This document shows, in pieces, positions 43,564-54,027 of a stretch of DNA of 64,000 bases (positions within the stretch are counted from its first letter, which is position 1; each line of letters opens with the position of its first letter). The stretch covers positions 374,615 through 438,614 of the forward strand of contig NZ_FMZH01000004.1 in NCBI RefSeq assembly GCF_900101435.1, given 5' to 3'. A program made the translations under genes and the position numbers. Origin of the DNA: Pedobacter soli (GTDB lineage Bacteria > Bacteroidota > Bacteroidia > Sphingobacteriales > Sphingobacteriaceae). The notes beneath the pieces are model-generated. The model was not told the origin of the DNA. It did not search any database and was given only the letters and a program-made list of their open reading frames with translations.

Positions 43564-44499
43564 CTATTCAGGCTTTAAAAAATCAATATTCCGTTTTAGT
43601 CCGGCAAATTTAGTGCGTTTAACTGCTGAGCCTTTAAAAACCTTTTTAAAAACTTCATCAGTAATTTCTGTCAGATCCTTCGCGCTCAAATCCAGTAAGC
43701 CACTCTCAGGCTTAAAGGCTGCTTCGTTGTGTGCTTTTGAGAAACGGTTCCAGGGGCAAACATCCTGGCAAATGTCGCAGCCAAACATCCAGTTGCTCAT
43801 TTTATCTTTAAACGCTGTTGGGATTTCATTTTTAAGCTCAATGGTTAAATAAGAAATACATTTACTGCCATCAACTACCTGCGGGGCAATAATCGCGTCG
43901 GTAGGGCAGGCATCTAAACAGCGTGTGCAGCTACCGCAGTAATCGGCCTGGTAAGGGTTGTCGTAATCCAGCTCCAGATCAATGATCAACTCGGCCAGAA
44001 AGAAAAATGAACCACTGCTTTTGCTGATCAGGTTAGAATTTTTGCCAATCCAGCCAATACCCGATTTTTTCGCCCATGCGCGATCTAAAACCGGGGCCGA
44101 GTCAACAAAAGCTCTGCCCGAAACTTCACCGATGTTGGTTTCTATAAAATGGGTAAGCTCTTTTAACTTGTCTTTTATTACGGTGTGGTAATCCAGGCCG
44201 TAAGCATATTTAGAGATTTTTGGCGCATCAGGATCACTTTGTGTTTCGTCGGTATAGTAGTTTAACGAAAGGGAGATAACCGATTTCGCACCCTCTACCA
44301 ATAACCTCGGATCGAGGCGTTTATCGAAGTAATTTTCCATGTACTTCATTTCGCCATGGTGGTTTTGGCTCAGCCATTTTTCCAGGCGGGGCGCTTCTTC
44401 TTCCAAAAATTCTGCCTTGGCAATACCGCAGGCCAGAAAGCCCAGGCGCAGTGCCTCGTCTTTTATCAGTTGACTATATTTTGCAGAATTGTTGTACAC
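43564..44499 (-). CDS. queG: epoxyqueuosine reductase
   Basis: QueG reduces epoxyqueuosine in tRNA to queuosine, with B12 and two [4Fe-4S] clusters. The clusters are carried by [12 protein letters not shown] and [12 protein letters not shown] place the start at the GTG at 44499 ([12 protein letters not shown] by initiator Met), about 311 residues. The ATG at 44520 lies inside what looks like a promoter box (TATCTTTG on minus, plus 44507-44514). queA is at 9.5 kb, so the two queuosine genes are not clustered. Confidence 0.9.
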   Translation of the reverse strand: MYNNSAKYSQLIKDEALRLGFLACGIAKAEFLEEEAPRLEKWLSQNHHGEMKYMENYFDKRLDPRLLVEGAKSVISLSLNYYTDETQSDPDAPKISKYAYGLDYHTVIKDKLKELTHFIETNIGEVSGRAFVDSAPVLDRAWAKKSGIGWIGKNSNLISKSSGSFFFLAELIIDLELDYDNPYQADYCGSCTRCLDACPTDAIIAPQVVDGSKCISYLTIELKNEIPTAFKDKMSNWMFGCDICQDVCPWNRFSKAHNEAAFKPESGLLDLSAKDLTEITDEVFKKVFKGSAVKRTKFAGLKRNIDFLKPE

Positions 44500-44634
44500 C
44501 AGCCTGCAAAGATAAGGCATAGGATTAAAACATTTTTACTAATCGCTTGTTCTAAATACAGAAACTAAAAATAGCTTGTAGTTTTTCAAGAACCGGAATT
44601 TGACCAGCTAGACTAACAATTTAATCTTAATATT

Positions 44635-44841
44635 ATGGAAAATATAGATCCAAAACATACGGAAACTGGAGGAGCTCACAGACCTATAGAAAAAGATTAC
44701 GAAAGCCATAAAGATAATCCTGGACCTGCCAAGCCAGCGATTACCGAGAAAGATGTAAATGGCGCAGGACAAGCCTTAAAATGGGTTTTGCCTATATTGA
44801 TTATTATTGCCTTAATTGTATGGTTCGCCATGCGTAAATAA
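44635..44841 (+). CDS. small membrane-anchored protein
   Basis: A 68-residue protein: a hydrophilic, charged N-terminal part with proline and histidine (about residues 1-48), then one C-terminal transmembrane helix (ALKWVLPILIIIALIVWFAM) and a short basic end. No family can be named. It has its own terminator at 44863-44893. It is divergent from queG. Confidence 0.65.
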   Translation: MENIDPKHTETGGAHRPIEKDYESHKDNPGPAKPAITEKDVNGAGQALKWVLPILIIIALIVWFAMRK

Positions 44842-44862
44842 GGACTTTATGGTTAGATTAAG

Positions 44863-44893
44863 TGCCGGTTACCTCACAGCAACCGGCATTTTT
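44863..44893 (+). terminator. rho-independent terminator
   Basis: TGCCGGTT (44863-44870) pairs with AACCGGCA (44881-44888) and is followed by TTTTTTA. It lies between the small membrane protein gene and the convergent GNAT-nitrilase gene. Confidence 0.88.
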
Positions 44894-44897
44894 TATG

Positions 44898-46406
44898 CTA
44901 TTTTAAGAGTTTCACCTGATAAAGATCATTTCTTCTGTCTTTTAAAATCTTTACGGTACCATAATGGTGCAATTCATCCAGCAGGTGCAGATCAACATCA
45001 ACTACCAGAACCATTTCTGTATTGGGCGTTGCCTCGGCCTTGATGGCATTGGTAGGAAAGGCAAAATCAGAAGGGGTAAAAACCGCCGACTGTGCAAACT
45101 GGATATCCATATTGTTTACTTTGGGCAAGTTACCCACACAACCTGCAATGGCTACATAACATTCGTTTTCGATGGCGCGGGCCTGTGCGCAGTGCCTTAC
45201 ACGGGTATAACCGTTTTGGGTATCAGTTAAAAAAGGTACAAACAAGATTTGCATTCCTTGGTCGGCATAAATCCGGCTCAACTCTGGAAACTCTACATCG
45301 TAGCAGATCAATATACCCACTTTACCACAATCGGTATCAAAAACCTGTACTTTATCGCCACCAATCATCCCATAGTATTTCTGTTCGTTCGGTGTGATGT
45401 GAATTTTGCGGTACTCATCTATTTTTCCCGTGCGATGACAAAGGTAGGTAGCGTTGTAAAGTTTGCCGTTATCCAGCAAAGGCATACTACCGGTTATGAT
45501 ATTTACATTATAGCTCAGCGCATATTCATGCATTTTCTGTACAATTTCTTCCGTTTTTTCAGCCAGTTTACGCATGGCTTCAATTTCAGGTAAGTGGTTA
45601 TAGGGTTGCAGTAAAGGGGTATTGAACAACTCCGGAAACATGATGAAATCTGATTTGTACCCGCTTACGGCATCTACGAAAAACTCTACCTGCTCATAAA
45701 ATGATTCCATATCAGGAAAAAGCCGCATCTGCCACTGCACCAGCCCGAGGCGAATGGTCATGGCCGAGCGGGCCGAGGCATCAACTCCCTGATAGTAAAT
45801 ATTGTTCCACTCAATGAGGGTGGCATATTCTTTCGATTCCTTATCACCCGGAAGGTAATTCTTTAAAACTTTCCGAACGTGAAAATCGTTTGAAATCTGA
45901 AAGGTAAGCGTAGGATCATAAATCTCTTTGGCCTTAACCTTATCAATGTATTGCCGTGGTGTTAAAGTTTCTGCATAAGCGTGATAGCCCGGGATACGGC
46001 CACCGGCAATGATACTCTTTAAGTTTAAGCTTTCGCAAAGTTCTTTACGGGCTTCATAAAGTCTGCGGCCCAGTCTCAGCCCCCGGTATTCTGGATGCAC
46101 AAAAATTTCGATGCCATACAAAGTATCTCCATTTGGATTATGTGTAGAGAAAGAATAATCGCCGGTAATCAGCTTATAAGTGTGCCGGTCGCCATATTCG
46201 TCATAATCTACAATAATGGAAAGTGAGCAGGCTACTACCTTTTCATCAACGGCGATACAAAGCTGCCCTTCGGGAAAAAGGTTTAAAAGTTTGGCAATGC
46301 TCGATTTAGGCCAGATGGAGCCACCCATGCTATCGTAGGCCTGAAGCATAGATTCTTTGAGGTCTGCGTAATCCTCGAGCGTTAGTTTACGTATTTCGAT
46401 ATTCAT
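44898..46406 (-). CDS. GNAT acetyltransferase fused to a carbon-nitrogen hydrolase
   Basis: About 502 residues from the ATG at 46406; ten extra codons are open upstream. The N-terminal GNAT domain (about 1-190) has EIFVHPEYRGLRLGRRLYEARKEL as its acetyl-CoA loop. The C-terminal nitrilase-fold domain (about 220-495) carries the Glu-Lys-Cys triad: E in FPELFNT, K in YRKIHI, and C in ICYDVEFPEL. This fusion occurs in several bacteria, and both activities seem intact. The substrate is unknown, an amide or a modified amino acid perhaps. Confidence 0.88.
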   Translation of the reverse strand: MNIEIRKLTLEDYADLKESMLQAYDSMGGSIWPKSSIAKLLNLFPEGQLCIAVDEKVVACSLSIIVDYDEYGDRHTYKLITGDYSFSTHNPNGDTLYGIEIFVHPEYRGLRLGRRLYEARKELCESLNLKSIIAGGRIPGYHAYAETLTPRQYIDKVKAKEIYDPTLTFQISNDFHVRKVLKNYLPGDKESKEYATLIEWNNIYYQGVDASARSAMTIRLGLVQWQMRLFPDMESFYEQVEFFVDAVSGYKSDFIMFPELFNTPLLQPYNHLPEIEAMRKLAEKTEEIVQKMHEYALSYNVNIITGSMPLLDNGKLYNATYLCHRTGKIDEYRKIHITPNEQKYYGMIGGDKVQVFDTDCGKVGILICYDVEFPELSRIYADQGMQILFVPFLTDTQNGYTRVRHCAQARAIENECYVAIAGCVGNLPKVNNMDIQFAQSAVFTPSDFAFPTNAIKAEATPNTEMVLVVDVDLHLLDELHHYGTVKILKDRRNDLYQVKLLK

Positions 46407-46436
46407 GATTTGCTTGATTTTGTATGTAATGAACAC

Positions 46437-46778
46437 CTAAAGGCTATAAATGTTCTGATTTTTCTAATCAAACAGCACGAAAATTACTTGGCATACCACC
46501 ATGAGATCGTCATTCCCAACTTGATTGGGAATCGTAAAGCTTTAAAAGGATAGATAGCATAAATATTATTGCATTCGCTTTGAGATTCCCGTTTGCACGG
46601 GAATGACGTTGATCTATGTGGATCGTTAAAATGTTCTCGTCATTGCGAGCTGAAGAATGGGTTGTGCGCAGGAGCGAAGCAATCTTTTTGGTAGATACTC
46701 CAAAGTAGGCCTGTAGCTAGAGTAGATTTCTCCGTTCCACTGCGTTTCAGTCGAAATGACGATTATGCTAGGTCTGTA
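46437..46778. repeat. spacer packed with dispersed palindromic repeats
   Basis: Four elements: ATTCCCAA…TTGGGAAT hairpin at 46512-46532; ATTCCCGT…ACGGGAAT hairpin at 46585-46604; CGTCATTGCGAG…GCGAAGCAATCT at 46638-46684; and the AGATTTCTCC … TCGAAATGACG segment at 46724-46760 that matches 12303-12341. No gene is apparent. Confidence 0.75.
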
Positions 46779-47801
46779 CTAAAACAATTTTCCGCTTTGC
46801 CCCGGATAATTCTTTTTCAAATGCTTATAAGCAGCTTCAGTAGCTTCGCGGCCGCGCGAGGTACGCATAATATAACCTTCCTGTATTAAAAAGGGTTCAT
46901 AAACTTCCTCAATTGTACCTTCATCTTCACCAACAGCGGTAGCAATGGTTTTTAAGCCCACGGGCCCACCTTTAAACTTATCGATAATGGTTGTCAGGAT
47001 GCGGTTATCCATCTCATCCAGGCCATGTTCATCTACATTTAAGGCATCTAAAGCATAGCGTGCAATTTCCGGATCGATGGTGCCATTTCCTTTAATCTGG
47101 GCAAAATCACGGGTTCTACGCAAGAGGGCATTGGCAATACGGGGTGTACCGCGGCTTCTGCGGGCAATTTCGTAAGCACCTTCATCGCTGATCGGCGTTT
47201 TCAGGATTTCAGACGAACGGAGTACAATGGTAGTTAACAATTTAGCATCGTAATAGGCCAGTCGCGCGTTGATGCCAAAACGGGCACGTAGAGGCGCCGT
47301 TAGCAAGCCCGAGCGTGTAGTAGCTCCCACCAGGGTGAATGGATTGAGCGAAATTTGCACCGAACGGGCATTAGGGCCGGTTTCGAGCATGATATCTATC
47401 TTAAAATCTTCCATGGCCGAATAAAGATATTCCTCCACCAAAGGTGATAAACGGTGAATCTCATCGATAAACAAGATGTCGCCTTCATCTAAACCCGTTA
47501 ACAAACCTGCAAGATCACCTGGTTTATCTAAAACCGGGCCAGAGGTTACTTTAATTCCGGTTGCCATTTCGTTGGCAATAATATGAGACAGCGTAGTTTT
47601 CCCCAATCCCGGAGGGCCATGCAGCAGCACATGATCCAGCGCTTCGCCACGAAGTTTGGCCGCCTGAACGAAAATTTTCAGGTTTTCCATCACTTTTTCC
47701 TGCCCGGTAAAATCTTCGAATGCTTGCGGCCTTAATACCCGCTCAATATCGCGATCGGTAGGGGTTAAGTGACTTGAATTAGGATCCAGATGCTCATTCA
47801 T
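46779..47801 (-). CDS. ruvB: Holliday-junction branch-migration ATPase
   Basis: A 340-residue RuvB. Walker [10 protein letters not shown] (about 61-69), Walker [10 protein letters not shown] (about 108-116), sensor 1 GATTRSG, and the C-terminal winged-helix ending with [15 protein letters not shown] are present. It drives RuvA-bound junctions in recombination. A TATATTTG box (minus strand, 47806-47813) ends 4 nt from the ATG, so translation may start at the 5' end of the mRNA. ruvA and ruvC are not in the window. Confidence 0.97.
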   Translation of the reverse strand: MNEHLDPNSSHLTPTDRDIERVLRPQAFEDFTGQEKVMENLKIFVQAAKLRGEALDHVLLHGPPGLGKTTLSHIIANEMATGIKVTSGPVLDKPGDLAGLLTGLDEGDILFIDEIHRLSPLVEEYLYSAMEDFKIDIMLETGPNARSVQISLNPFTLVGATTRSGLLTAPLRARFGINARLAYYDAKLLTTIVLRSSEILKTPISDEGAYEIARRSRGTPRIANALLRRTRDFAQIKGNGTIDPEIARYALDALNVDEHGLDEMDNRILTTIIDKFKGGPVGLKTIATAVGEDEGTIEEVYEPFLIQEGYIMRTSRGREATEAAYKHLKKNYPGQSGKLF

Positions 47802-47805
47802 ACCG

Positions 47806-47813
47806 CAAATATA
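47806..47813 (-). promoter_or_regulatory. -7 promoter box of ruvB
   Basis: On the minus strand TATATTTG (CAAATATA on plus), 4 nt from the ruvB ATG, in a 31-bp gap. Confidence 0.5.
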
Positions 47814-47832
47814 ATATTAAATGCTAAAAAAA

Positions 47833-48726
47833 TTAGGATTTTTTAAATTTCTCAGCAACCACTAAATCTTTCGAGCCTGCGGTATAAGTATAAAAGCCTT
47901 CGCCGGTTTTAACACCTTTTTTACCCGCTGCCACCATGTTTACCAATAATGGGCAAGGCGCATATTTAGGATTACCGAAACCATCGTGCAACACTTTTAA
48001 AATAGCCAGACAAACATCTAAACCAATAAAATCGGCCAGCTGTAATGGTCCCATAGGGTGTGCCATACCCAATTTCATTACTGTATCAATTTCATAAACC
48101 CCGGCTACACCTTCGTAAAGGGTATAGATGGCTTCATTAATCATGGGCATTAAAATGCGGTTGGCTACAAAACCAGGGTAATCGTTTACTTCAACCGGAA
48201 CTTTGGCTAAATTTTCAGATAGCGCCATAATGGTTTTAGTTGTTTCATCGCTCGTGGCGTAACCGCGTATCACCTCAACCAGTTTCATTACGGGAACAGG
48301 GTTCATAAAATGCATGCCGATTACTTTGTCGCCCCGTTTAGTAACTGCTGCAATTTGCGTAATCGAGATAGAAGAGGTGTTGGAAGCGAGTATAGCCTGA
48401 ACAGGTGCATATTGATCCAGTTCTTTGAAAATATTTAACTTCAATTCAACATTTTCAGTAGCGGCTTCTACCACTAAATCAGCATGCGCAACACCATCTT
48501 TTAAACTGGTAAAAGTTTGTATGTTTTGAAGGGTCGATGCTTTTTGTTCGGCAGTTAGCGTTCCCTTGCTCACTTGCCTGTCGAGGTTTTTACCAATGGT
48601 ATCCAACGCTTTGGCTAAAGCCGTTTCGTTAATGTCGATCAGGTTTACCGGATATCCGAATTGTGCAAAAGTATGGGCAATGCCATTTCCCATTGTGCCC
48701 GATCCTATAACTGCGATTTGTTTCAT
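47833..48726 (-). CDS. 3-hydroxybutyryl-CoA dehydrogenase
   Basis: A 297-residue NAD-dependent 3-hydroxyacyl-CoA dehydrogenase. The Rossmann motif GSGTMGNGIAHTFA is at the N-terminus, and HFMNPVPVMKLVEVIRG contains the catalytic His. NDYPGFVANRILMPMINEAI and MKLGMAHPMGPLQLADFIGLD belong to the C-terminal domain. Length matches the single-domain type (Hbd/PaaH-like). It acts in short-chain fatty acid metabolism. The ATG at 48726 or the previous one at 48729 may be used. It is divergent from the susC locus. Confidence 0.92.
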   Translation of the reverse strand: MKQIAVIGSGTMGNGIAHTFAQFGYPVNLIDINETALAKALDTIGKNLDRQVSKGTLTAEQKASTLQNIQTFTSLKDGVAHADLVVEAATENVELKLNIFKELDQYAPVQAILASNTSSISITQIAAVTKRGDKVIGMHFMNPVPVMKLVEVIRGYATSDETTKTIMALSENLAKVPVEVNDYPGFVANRILMPMINEAIYTLYEGVAGVYEIDTVMKLGMAHPMGPLQLADFIGLDVCLAILKVLHDGFGNPKYAPCPLLVNMVAAGKKGVKTGEGFYTYTAGSKDLVVAEKFKKS

Positions 48727-48729
48727 CAT

Positions 48730-49286
48730 TTAAATAGATTAATGGACGAATTTACTTATTTGTATCTGACTTCTATCATACCTTAGAGATATATTCAGAT
48801 CAGCGGATTGATGTAGGAATATAAGTGTTTTGGCGATTGGTTACGTGTTAATGATGTATGTTTTGGTGATTTTTTCTTGTAGGGTTATGATTGTTGGTTG
48901 ATTGGTGGTCTGATTGTTTTGAATTTCATTATTTCGATAATATTTACGGTGGTTTTCTTCTGAATTTTAGTGTTCTTAATAAAATAATCGAAAATTTCTG
49001 TCGAAAAATGTCATTTAACAATGTTAAAACGATTTATCGATACATAAACATAATTTATCGTTTCTTAAAATTTTAGTTATTCTCAAATTTCTTTATTAGT
49101 GGCTGAATTATTATTCGCTGCAATTATTCGTGATGGACCGGATCTCCCTTCAATTTCCGGTAACAATGAAAAATTAAACTAATCATTTAACAGGTTTCAA
49201 TTGATACAGGGCATGCGGTTCTGTTGCGGTACTTGTTGTGGTTAATTCTTCAAAACACATTATTAACTTATTAAACTAAAATGTAA
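48730..49286. promoter_or_regulatory. AT-rich upstream region of the susC-susD locus
   Basis: 557 bp without a gene I would call. It contains a weak inverted repeat AAACGAT…ATCGTTT at 49027-49063 with several TTTATCG words. I found no clear TAnnTTTG box. Regulators of SusC-type loci commonly bind in such regions. Confidence 0.4.
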
Positions 49287-52200
49287 ATGAAAAGAAAACT
49301 ACTAAAGTTTTTGTTGTTCTTTATTGTTTTGCTGGGGGTGAAGGCCTCAGCTCAGGAAAGGACAGTAACAGGAGTGGTCTCAGCCAAAGAAGACGGATTG
49401 CCACTGCCGGGGGTAAGTGTTAAGGTTAAAGGAACCAACAACGGGGTAACTACCGGAGCCAACGGTGCTTATTCAATCAAAGTACCATCGGGTATACATA
49501 GTCTCGTATTCACTTTCATCGGCTTCAAAACCAGAGAACAAAATGTAAATGCCAGAAATATCGATATCGTACTCGAATCGGATGTAAACAGTCTGGATGA
49601 AGTAGTAGTAGCTGCCGGAGGGATTAAACGTGCCGCGCGTGAGCAAGGTTATGCCTCTACCCGTGTAGATGGCGAATCGCTTACCGCAGGTAAATCGCCT
49701 ACCATTGCCGGCGGTTTGGCAGGTAAAGTAGCCGGCTTGCAAATTAATGCTGTAGGTAGCGGGGTTAATCCGAGCTACCGTTTGGTATTACGCGGAAACC
49801 GTTCTATCACGGGCAATAACCAGGCCCTGATTGTACTGGATGGTGCCGTAGTGCCGAATGCTTTACTGGGCAACCTTAATCCGGATGATGTAGATGATAT
49901 TACGGTTTTGAATGGTGCGAGCGGTGCTGCCCTGTATGGTTCAGATGCTTCTAACGGCGCACTGATTATTACCACTAAAAAAGGTAAGCAGGGTACGCCT
50001 GTAATTAAACTATCCAATACAACAGTGTTGGAGCAGGTTAGTTTTTATCCGCTTTTGCAGAATAGTTTTGGTTCGGGCTCTACCTCAGGTGTACAGGTGT
50101 ATGATCCGATTGAAAACCAGCAATATGGACCAGCTTTTGATGGTACATTAAGACCAATTGGTCGCGTGCTCGAAAACGGTACCCAACAATATGCTGCTTA
50201 TTCGGCTACCAATGATAAATATGATTTTTGGGATACCGGCGTCTCTAACCAGACCGATTTCTCTATTTCTGCAGCTGACGAGAAATCATCGAGCTATTTA
50301 TCGGCACAATATCTTAACGGATCGGGTACTACACCAAAAGATGAATATACTCGTATTGCTTTGAGATACAACGGATCACGGAATTTTACCAAAAATTTTA
50401 CAGCCAATTACAACGCCAGTTACACACAGAATAAATATGATATTACTAGTGCAACTTCTACTATTTATAACAATTTATTGAATACACCGGCACAAATTCC
50501 CTTGTTAAGTTATAAAGACTGGCAAAATACCGGTGGCTGGGGTAATCCGGATAATTATTACAACGATTATTACGAAAATCCGTATTGGGCTATTGATAAC
50601 TACAGGCAAAAAACGCAGAATGAATATTTAACCGGCTTGTTAGAGTTAAAATATAAAGCAACTGACTGGTTAGATTTTACCTATCGGGCTGCCATTAGTA
50701 ACCGCTATTACAAAAACAAAAACAGTACTGCAGGCTATACTTATACGCAGTACACACTCGATCATTCGGCTAAAACCAACGAAAGTAGTGGAGTTTCTGA
50801 TCAGATGTTGAGTACCAGTAACTTTAGCACCGACTTTTTTGCCAATATCAAAAAAGATATCAAAGATTTCTCGGTCAATGCATTGGTGGGTACTTCTTTA
50901 AAAAGCTACAACTATAAATACCTCAATGCTTCGGGTAGCGGCTTACAGGTTACCGATTTGTATAACCTGGGCAACATTACCGGAACGCCTTCGGCTGATG
51001 AATCAAATTACAATACCCGTCAGTATGGTGTGTGGGCCGATGCCACCATTGGTTACAAAAAATATCTTTTCCTGCATTTAACAGGAAGAAATGACTGGGT
51101 TTCGGTAATTGGCACCCGCAAACAGATCGTTTTTTTATCCTGCTGCTGATGTGTCGTTCATCCCAACAGATGCTTTTGCTTTCCTGAAAAACAGCAAGGT
51201 AATCGATTACATGAAAATCAGGGCAGGTATTTCTAAAGTAGGTAATGTTAACGTAGGTAACAGTACCAATGGTGGCGCTTATTCGCTCGAATCTACTTTC
51301 GATTCACAAACTGGTTATGGCTATGGTACAGGTTATACACCAAACAATACTTTAGTTTCCAACAACCTGAAACCTGAAATTACAACAGGCTACGAAGCTG
51401 GTATAGATTTCAGGTTATTTAAAGGCCTGGTTGATGGTACGGTAACCTATTACAATACCAGCTCTACCGGACAAGCCATTGTGGCCGGAGTACCGATTAC
51501 GACTGGTTATAGCTATTATTTGCTTAACACCGGCGAATTAACCAACGAAGGTTTGGAAACCGCACTCCATTTTACACCAATCAGAAAGGGCGACTGGAAA
51601 TTAACCCTGGGCGGTAACTACACCTACAACAATAATAAGCTGGTGTCTTTATCTAACGATTTAACCCGGATTGGCGTAAGCAACAGCTCAACTATTTTTG
51701 GTCAGGTTGGTCAGGTTTACCCGGTAATTATCGGTTCTGATTATATCCGCGATCCGGAAGGCAGGGTAGTGGTTGATCAGAATACAGGCTACCCGGTTGG
51801 AAAAACTGAAGGTAATATTTTAGGAAACACCATTCCAAAAAACAGGCTCGGGCTTGATTTTCAGCTGAGCTATAAAGGTTTAACTTTCTCTGGCTTGTTC
51901 GAATACCGCTCCAACTATGTTCAATACAGTACAGCAGGCTCAACTTACGACTTCTCGGGGTCATCAGCCCGTAGTGCTTACTACAACAGAGAGAAATTTG
52001 TATTCCCTAATTCTTCATACTACGATAGTGCAACAGGTACTTATGTAGCTAATAACAGCATCACTGTTTCTGATGGTGGAGCAGGTTTCTGGACCAGCAG
52101 CAGTTTGTACTCGAGTGTAACCAGTAACTATGTGTATTCGGGTAACTATTGGAAACTGCGCGAACTGGCGTTGTCTTATAAACTGCCATCATCGGTATTG

Positions 52201-52398
52201 CGCAATGTGAAATTTATCAAATCGGCTACCGTTAGTGCACAAGGCAGAAACTTATTTATCTGGATGCCGAAATCGAATGAATACGCCGATCCGGATTACA
52301 GCAATAACGGAGCAGACAGTAACGCCGTGGGGATTACCTCACTTTCGCAAACGCCTCCAACCCGTTATTATGGCGGAACTATATCATTAACTTTCTAA
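49287..52398 (+). pseudogene. SusC/RagA-type TonB-linked outer-membrane protein, frameshifted
   Basis: Together the two parts give a typical SusC of about 1,030 residues: signal peptide (LGVKASAQ), carboxypeptidase-like domain (VTGVVSAKEDGLPLPGVSV), plug (GGIKRAAREQG..., VLDGAVVPNALLG) and a beta-barrel ending in SLTF. At 51107-51108 (GGTAATTGG) one extra A moves the reading from frame 0 to +1. Removing it gives …DWVSVLAPANRSFFYP, the family's conserved stretch. As written, the first part stops at about 51149. This may be a true mutation, a sequencing error or a programmed slip. It imports a glycan or other large nutrient with the SusD. Confidence 0.85.
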
Positions 52399-52409
52399 TG
52401 ACAAGAATT

Positions 52410-54005
52410 ATGAAAAGACTTTTAAAATTATCGATCATCCTGATTACTGCTTTTACGGTGCAAAGCTGTAAAAAGAGTTATCTGGATATCAACGAAAATA
52501 CCAACTCAGCTACTTCATCTTCACCGAACCTGGTTTTGCCGGCGGTACTGAATAATACAGCTTCAAATTTTATTACCTATTTTAATTATGGTGCCTGGAT
52601 GGCTGGTTATCAGGCTAATGCTGGTGGTTACTCATTTACAGGATCGACCTTTTTTACCTATAACTGGAATTCGGGTACCAATAACGGCTTGTTTAATTCG
52701 GCTTTTACCGATTTGCGGAGTTATCAATATATCATTACTTCTACTACAGGAGTAAACAAATATGTATTGTACAATGCTGTAGCCCGGATTATGAAATCAT
52801 ATTATTACCAGATTCTGGTTGATGAGTACGGCAATGTACCTTATACAGAAGGCCTGGCTGGTGTAGATAATCTGACACCACATTACGATGATGCAGCTAC
52901 GGTTTATAAATCGCTGGTTACCGAAATTGATGCCGCCATTAAAGACCTGCAAACTTATGGTTCAAGCTCAGTGGTAAGTGCATTGGGCAGTGCCGATATT
53001 GTATTTAAAGGTGATGCAACCAAATGGATTAAATTTGCCAACAACATTAAACTACGGATTTTAACACGTGCGCAGGCCGGAACGCTGGCTGCTTACGCAA
53101 CAAGTGCATTTGGTACTTTCTCTGCCGAAGGTTTTTTAACCGAAGATGTAACCATTAATCCGGGTTATGTAAGTACGAGTGCCCGTCAAAACCCTTTGTG
53201 GAATACCTATCACTCTTCTTATACCGGTAGTAACGGCGCTTATGCAGCACAGCAGATTCCAACCCGCTGGATTTTTTCGTTCTACAATGGTACTAAACTA
53301 TCGGATGCTACCCGTGGTGCTTTAATTTATAAGAATTATGCAGCCGGTACCACCCCGATTAACCAACTGGGAAATGAAACTAATGTAAGTTCATGGATTT
53401 CGGGCTATCCGGCCTGGTACATTGGCGTAGGTACAGCGCTGAATGCACCAGAAACGCAGGGCATTATTAAAAGCAGGGTAATGGGGCAATTAATTATGCC
53501 AGCGGCAGAAACTTATTTCCTGTTGGCTGAAGCCGCCTTAAATGGTCATACTTTATCTGGTGATGCCGCTACGAATTTCGATAACGGTATTAAGGCATCT
53601 TACAATTATCTCCAAAAAACGGGTGCAAATACCACATCTGCTACTACAGCTGTTTTAGATGCTTACCTAACTGCTTATAAAACAGCAAATACAGGTAATT
53701 ACCTGGTAAATTATAGCGCTGCAACTACTGCTGCACAACGTTTAGAAGCTATTATTACCCAAAAGTATATTGCGTTGAATTTTGTTAATGGTTACGAGGC
53801 CTGGCAAGAGTACAAAAGAACCGGTTATCCAGCCATCTCAGGTACCGGCGCTACCACCACTTTTGTATCGCTGCAATCTTCTGCAACTTCGGCCGATAAA
53901 CTCCCGGTTAGAAACCTGTACCCAACTACCGAATACAACCTTAATCCAAACGTACCAACGGGTTTAAGCGCCTATACCTCAAAGATTTTTTGGGATGTTA
54001 ACTAA
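52410..54005 (+). CDS. SusD/RagB-like outer-membrane lipoprotein
   Basis: About 531 residues from the ATG at 52410 (the ATG at 52398 overlaps the SusC stop). A lipobox FTVQSCKKSY marks the lipidated cysteine (residue about 20). The body matches the SusD-like families, with the helical TPR-like part and the C-terminal 'NFVNGYEAWQEYKRTGYP' and 'KLPVRNLYPTTEYNLNP'. It binds nutrient on the surface and passes it to SusC. It belongs to the susC-susD-DUF1735 operon; translation is probably coupled. Confidence 0.92.
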   Translation: MKRLLKLSIILITAFTVQSCKKSYLDINENTNSATSSSPNLVLPAVLNNTASNFITYFNYGAWMAGYQANAGGYSFTGSTFFTYNWNSGTNNGLFNSAFTDLRSYQYIITSTTGVNKYVLYNAVARIMKSYYYQILVDEYGNVPYTEGLAGVDNLTPHYDDAATVYKSLVTEIDAAIKDLQTYGSSSVVSALGSADIVFKGDATKWIKFANNIKLRILTRAQAGTLAAYATSAFGTFSAEGFLTEDVTINPGYVSTSARQNPLWNTYHSSYTGSNGAYAAQQIPTRWIFSFYNGTKLSDATRGALIYKNYAAGTTPINQLGNETNVSSWISGYPAWYIGVGTALNAPETQGIIKSRVMGQLIMPAAETYFLLAEAALNGHTLSGDAATNFDNGIKASYNYLQKTGANTTSATTAVLDAYLTAYKTANTGNYLVNYSAATTAAQRLEAIITQKYIALNFVNGYEAWQEYKRTGYPAISGTGATTTFVSLQSSATSADKLPVRNLYPTTEYNLNPNVPTGLSAYTSKIFWDVN

Positions 54006-54027
54006 TTGATTTTTTAAACAGAAAGAA

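Noticed and set aside
48891..49076. A 61-residue AT-rich frame in the region upstream of susC
   Set aside because: Composition and lack of any family resemblance suggest a chance frame.
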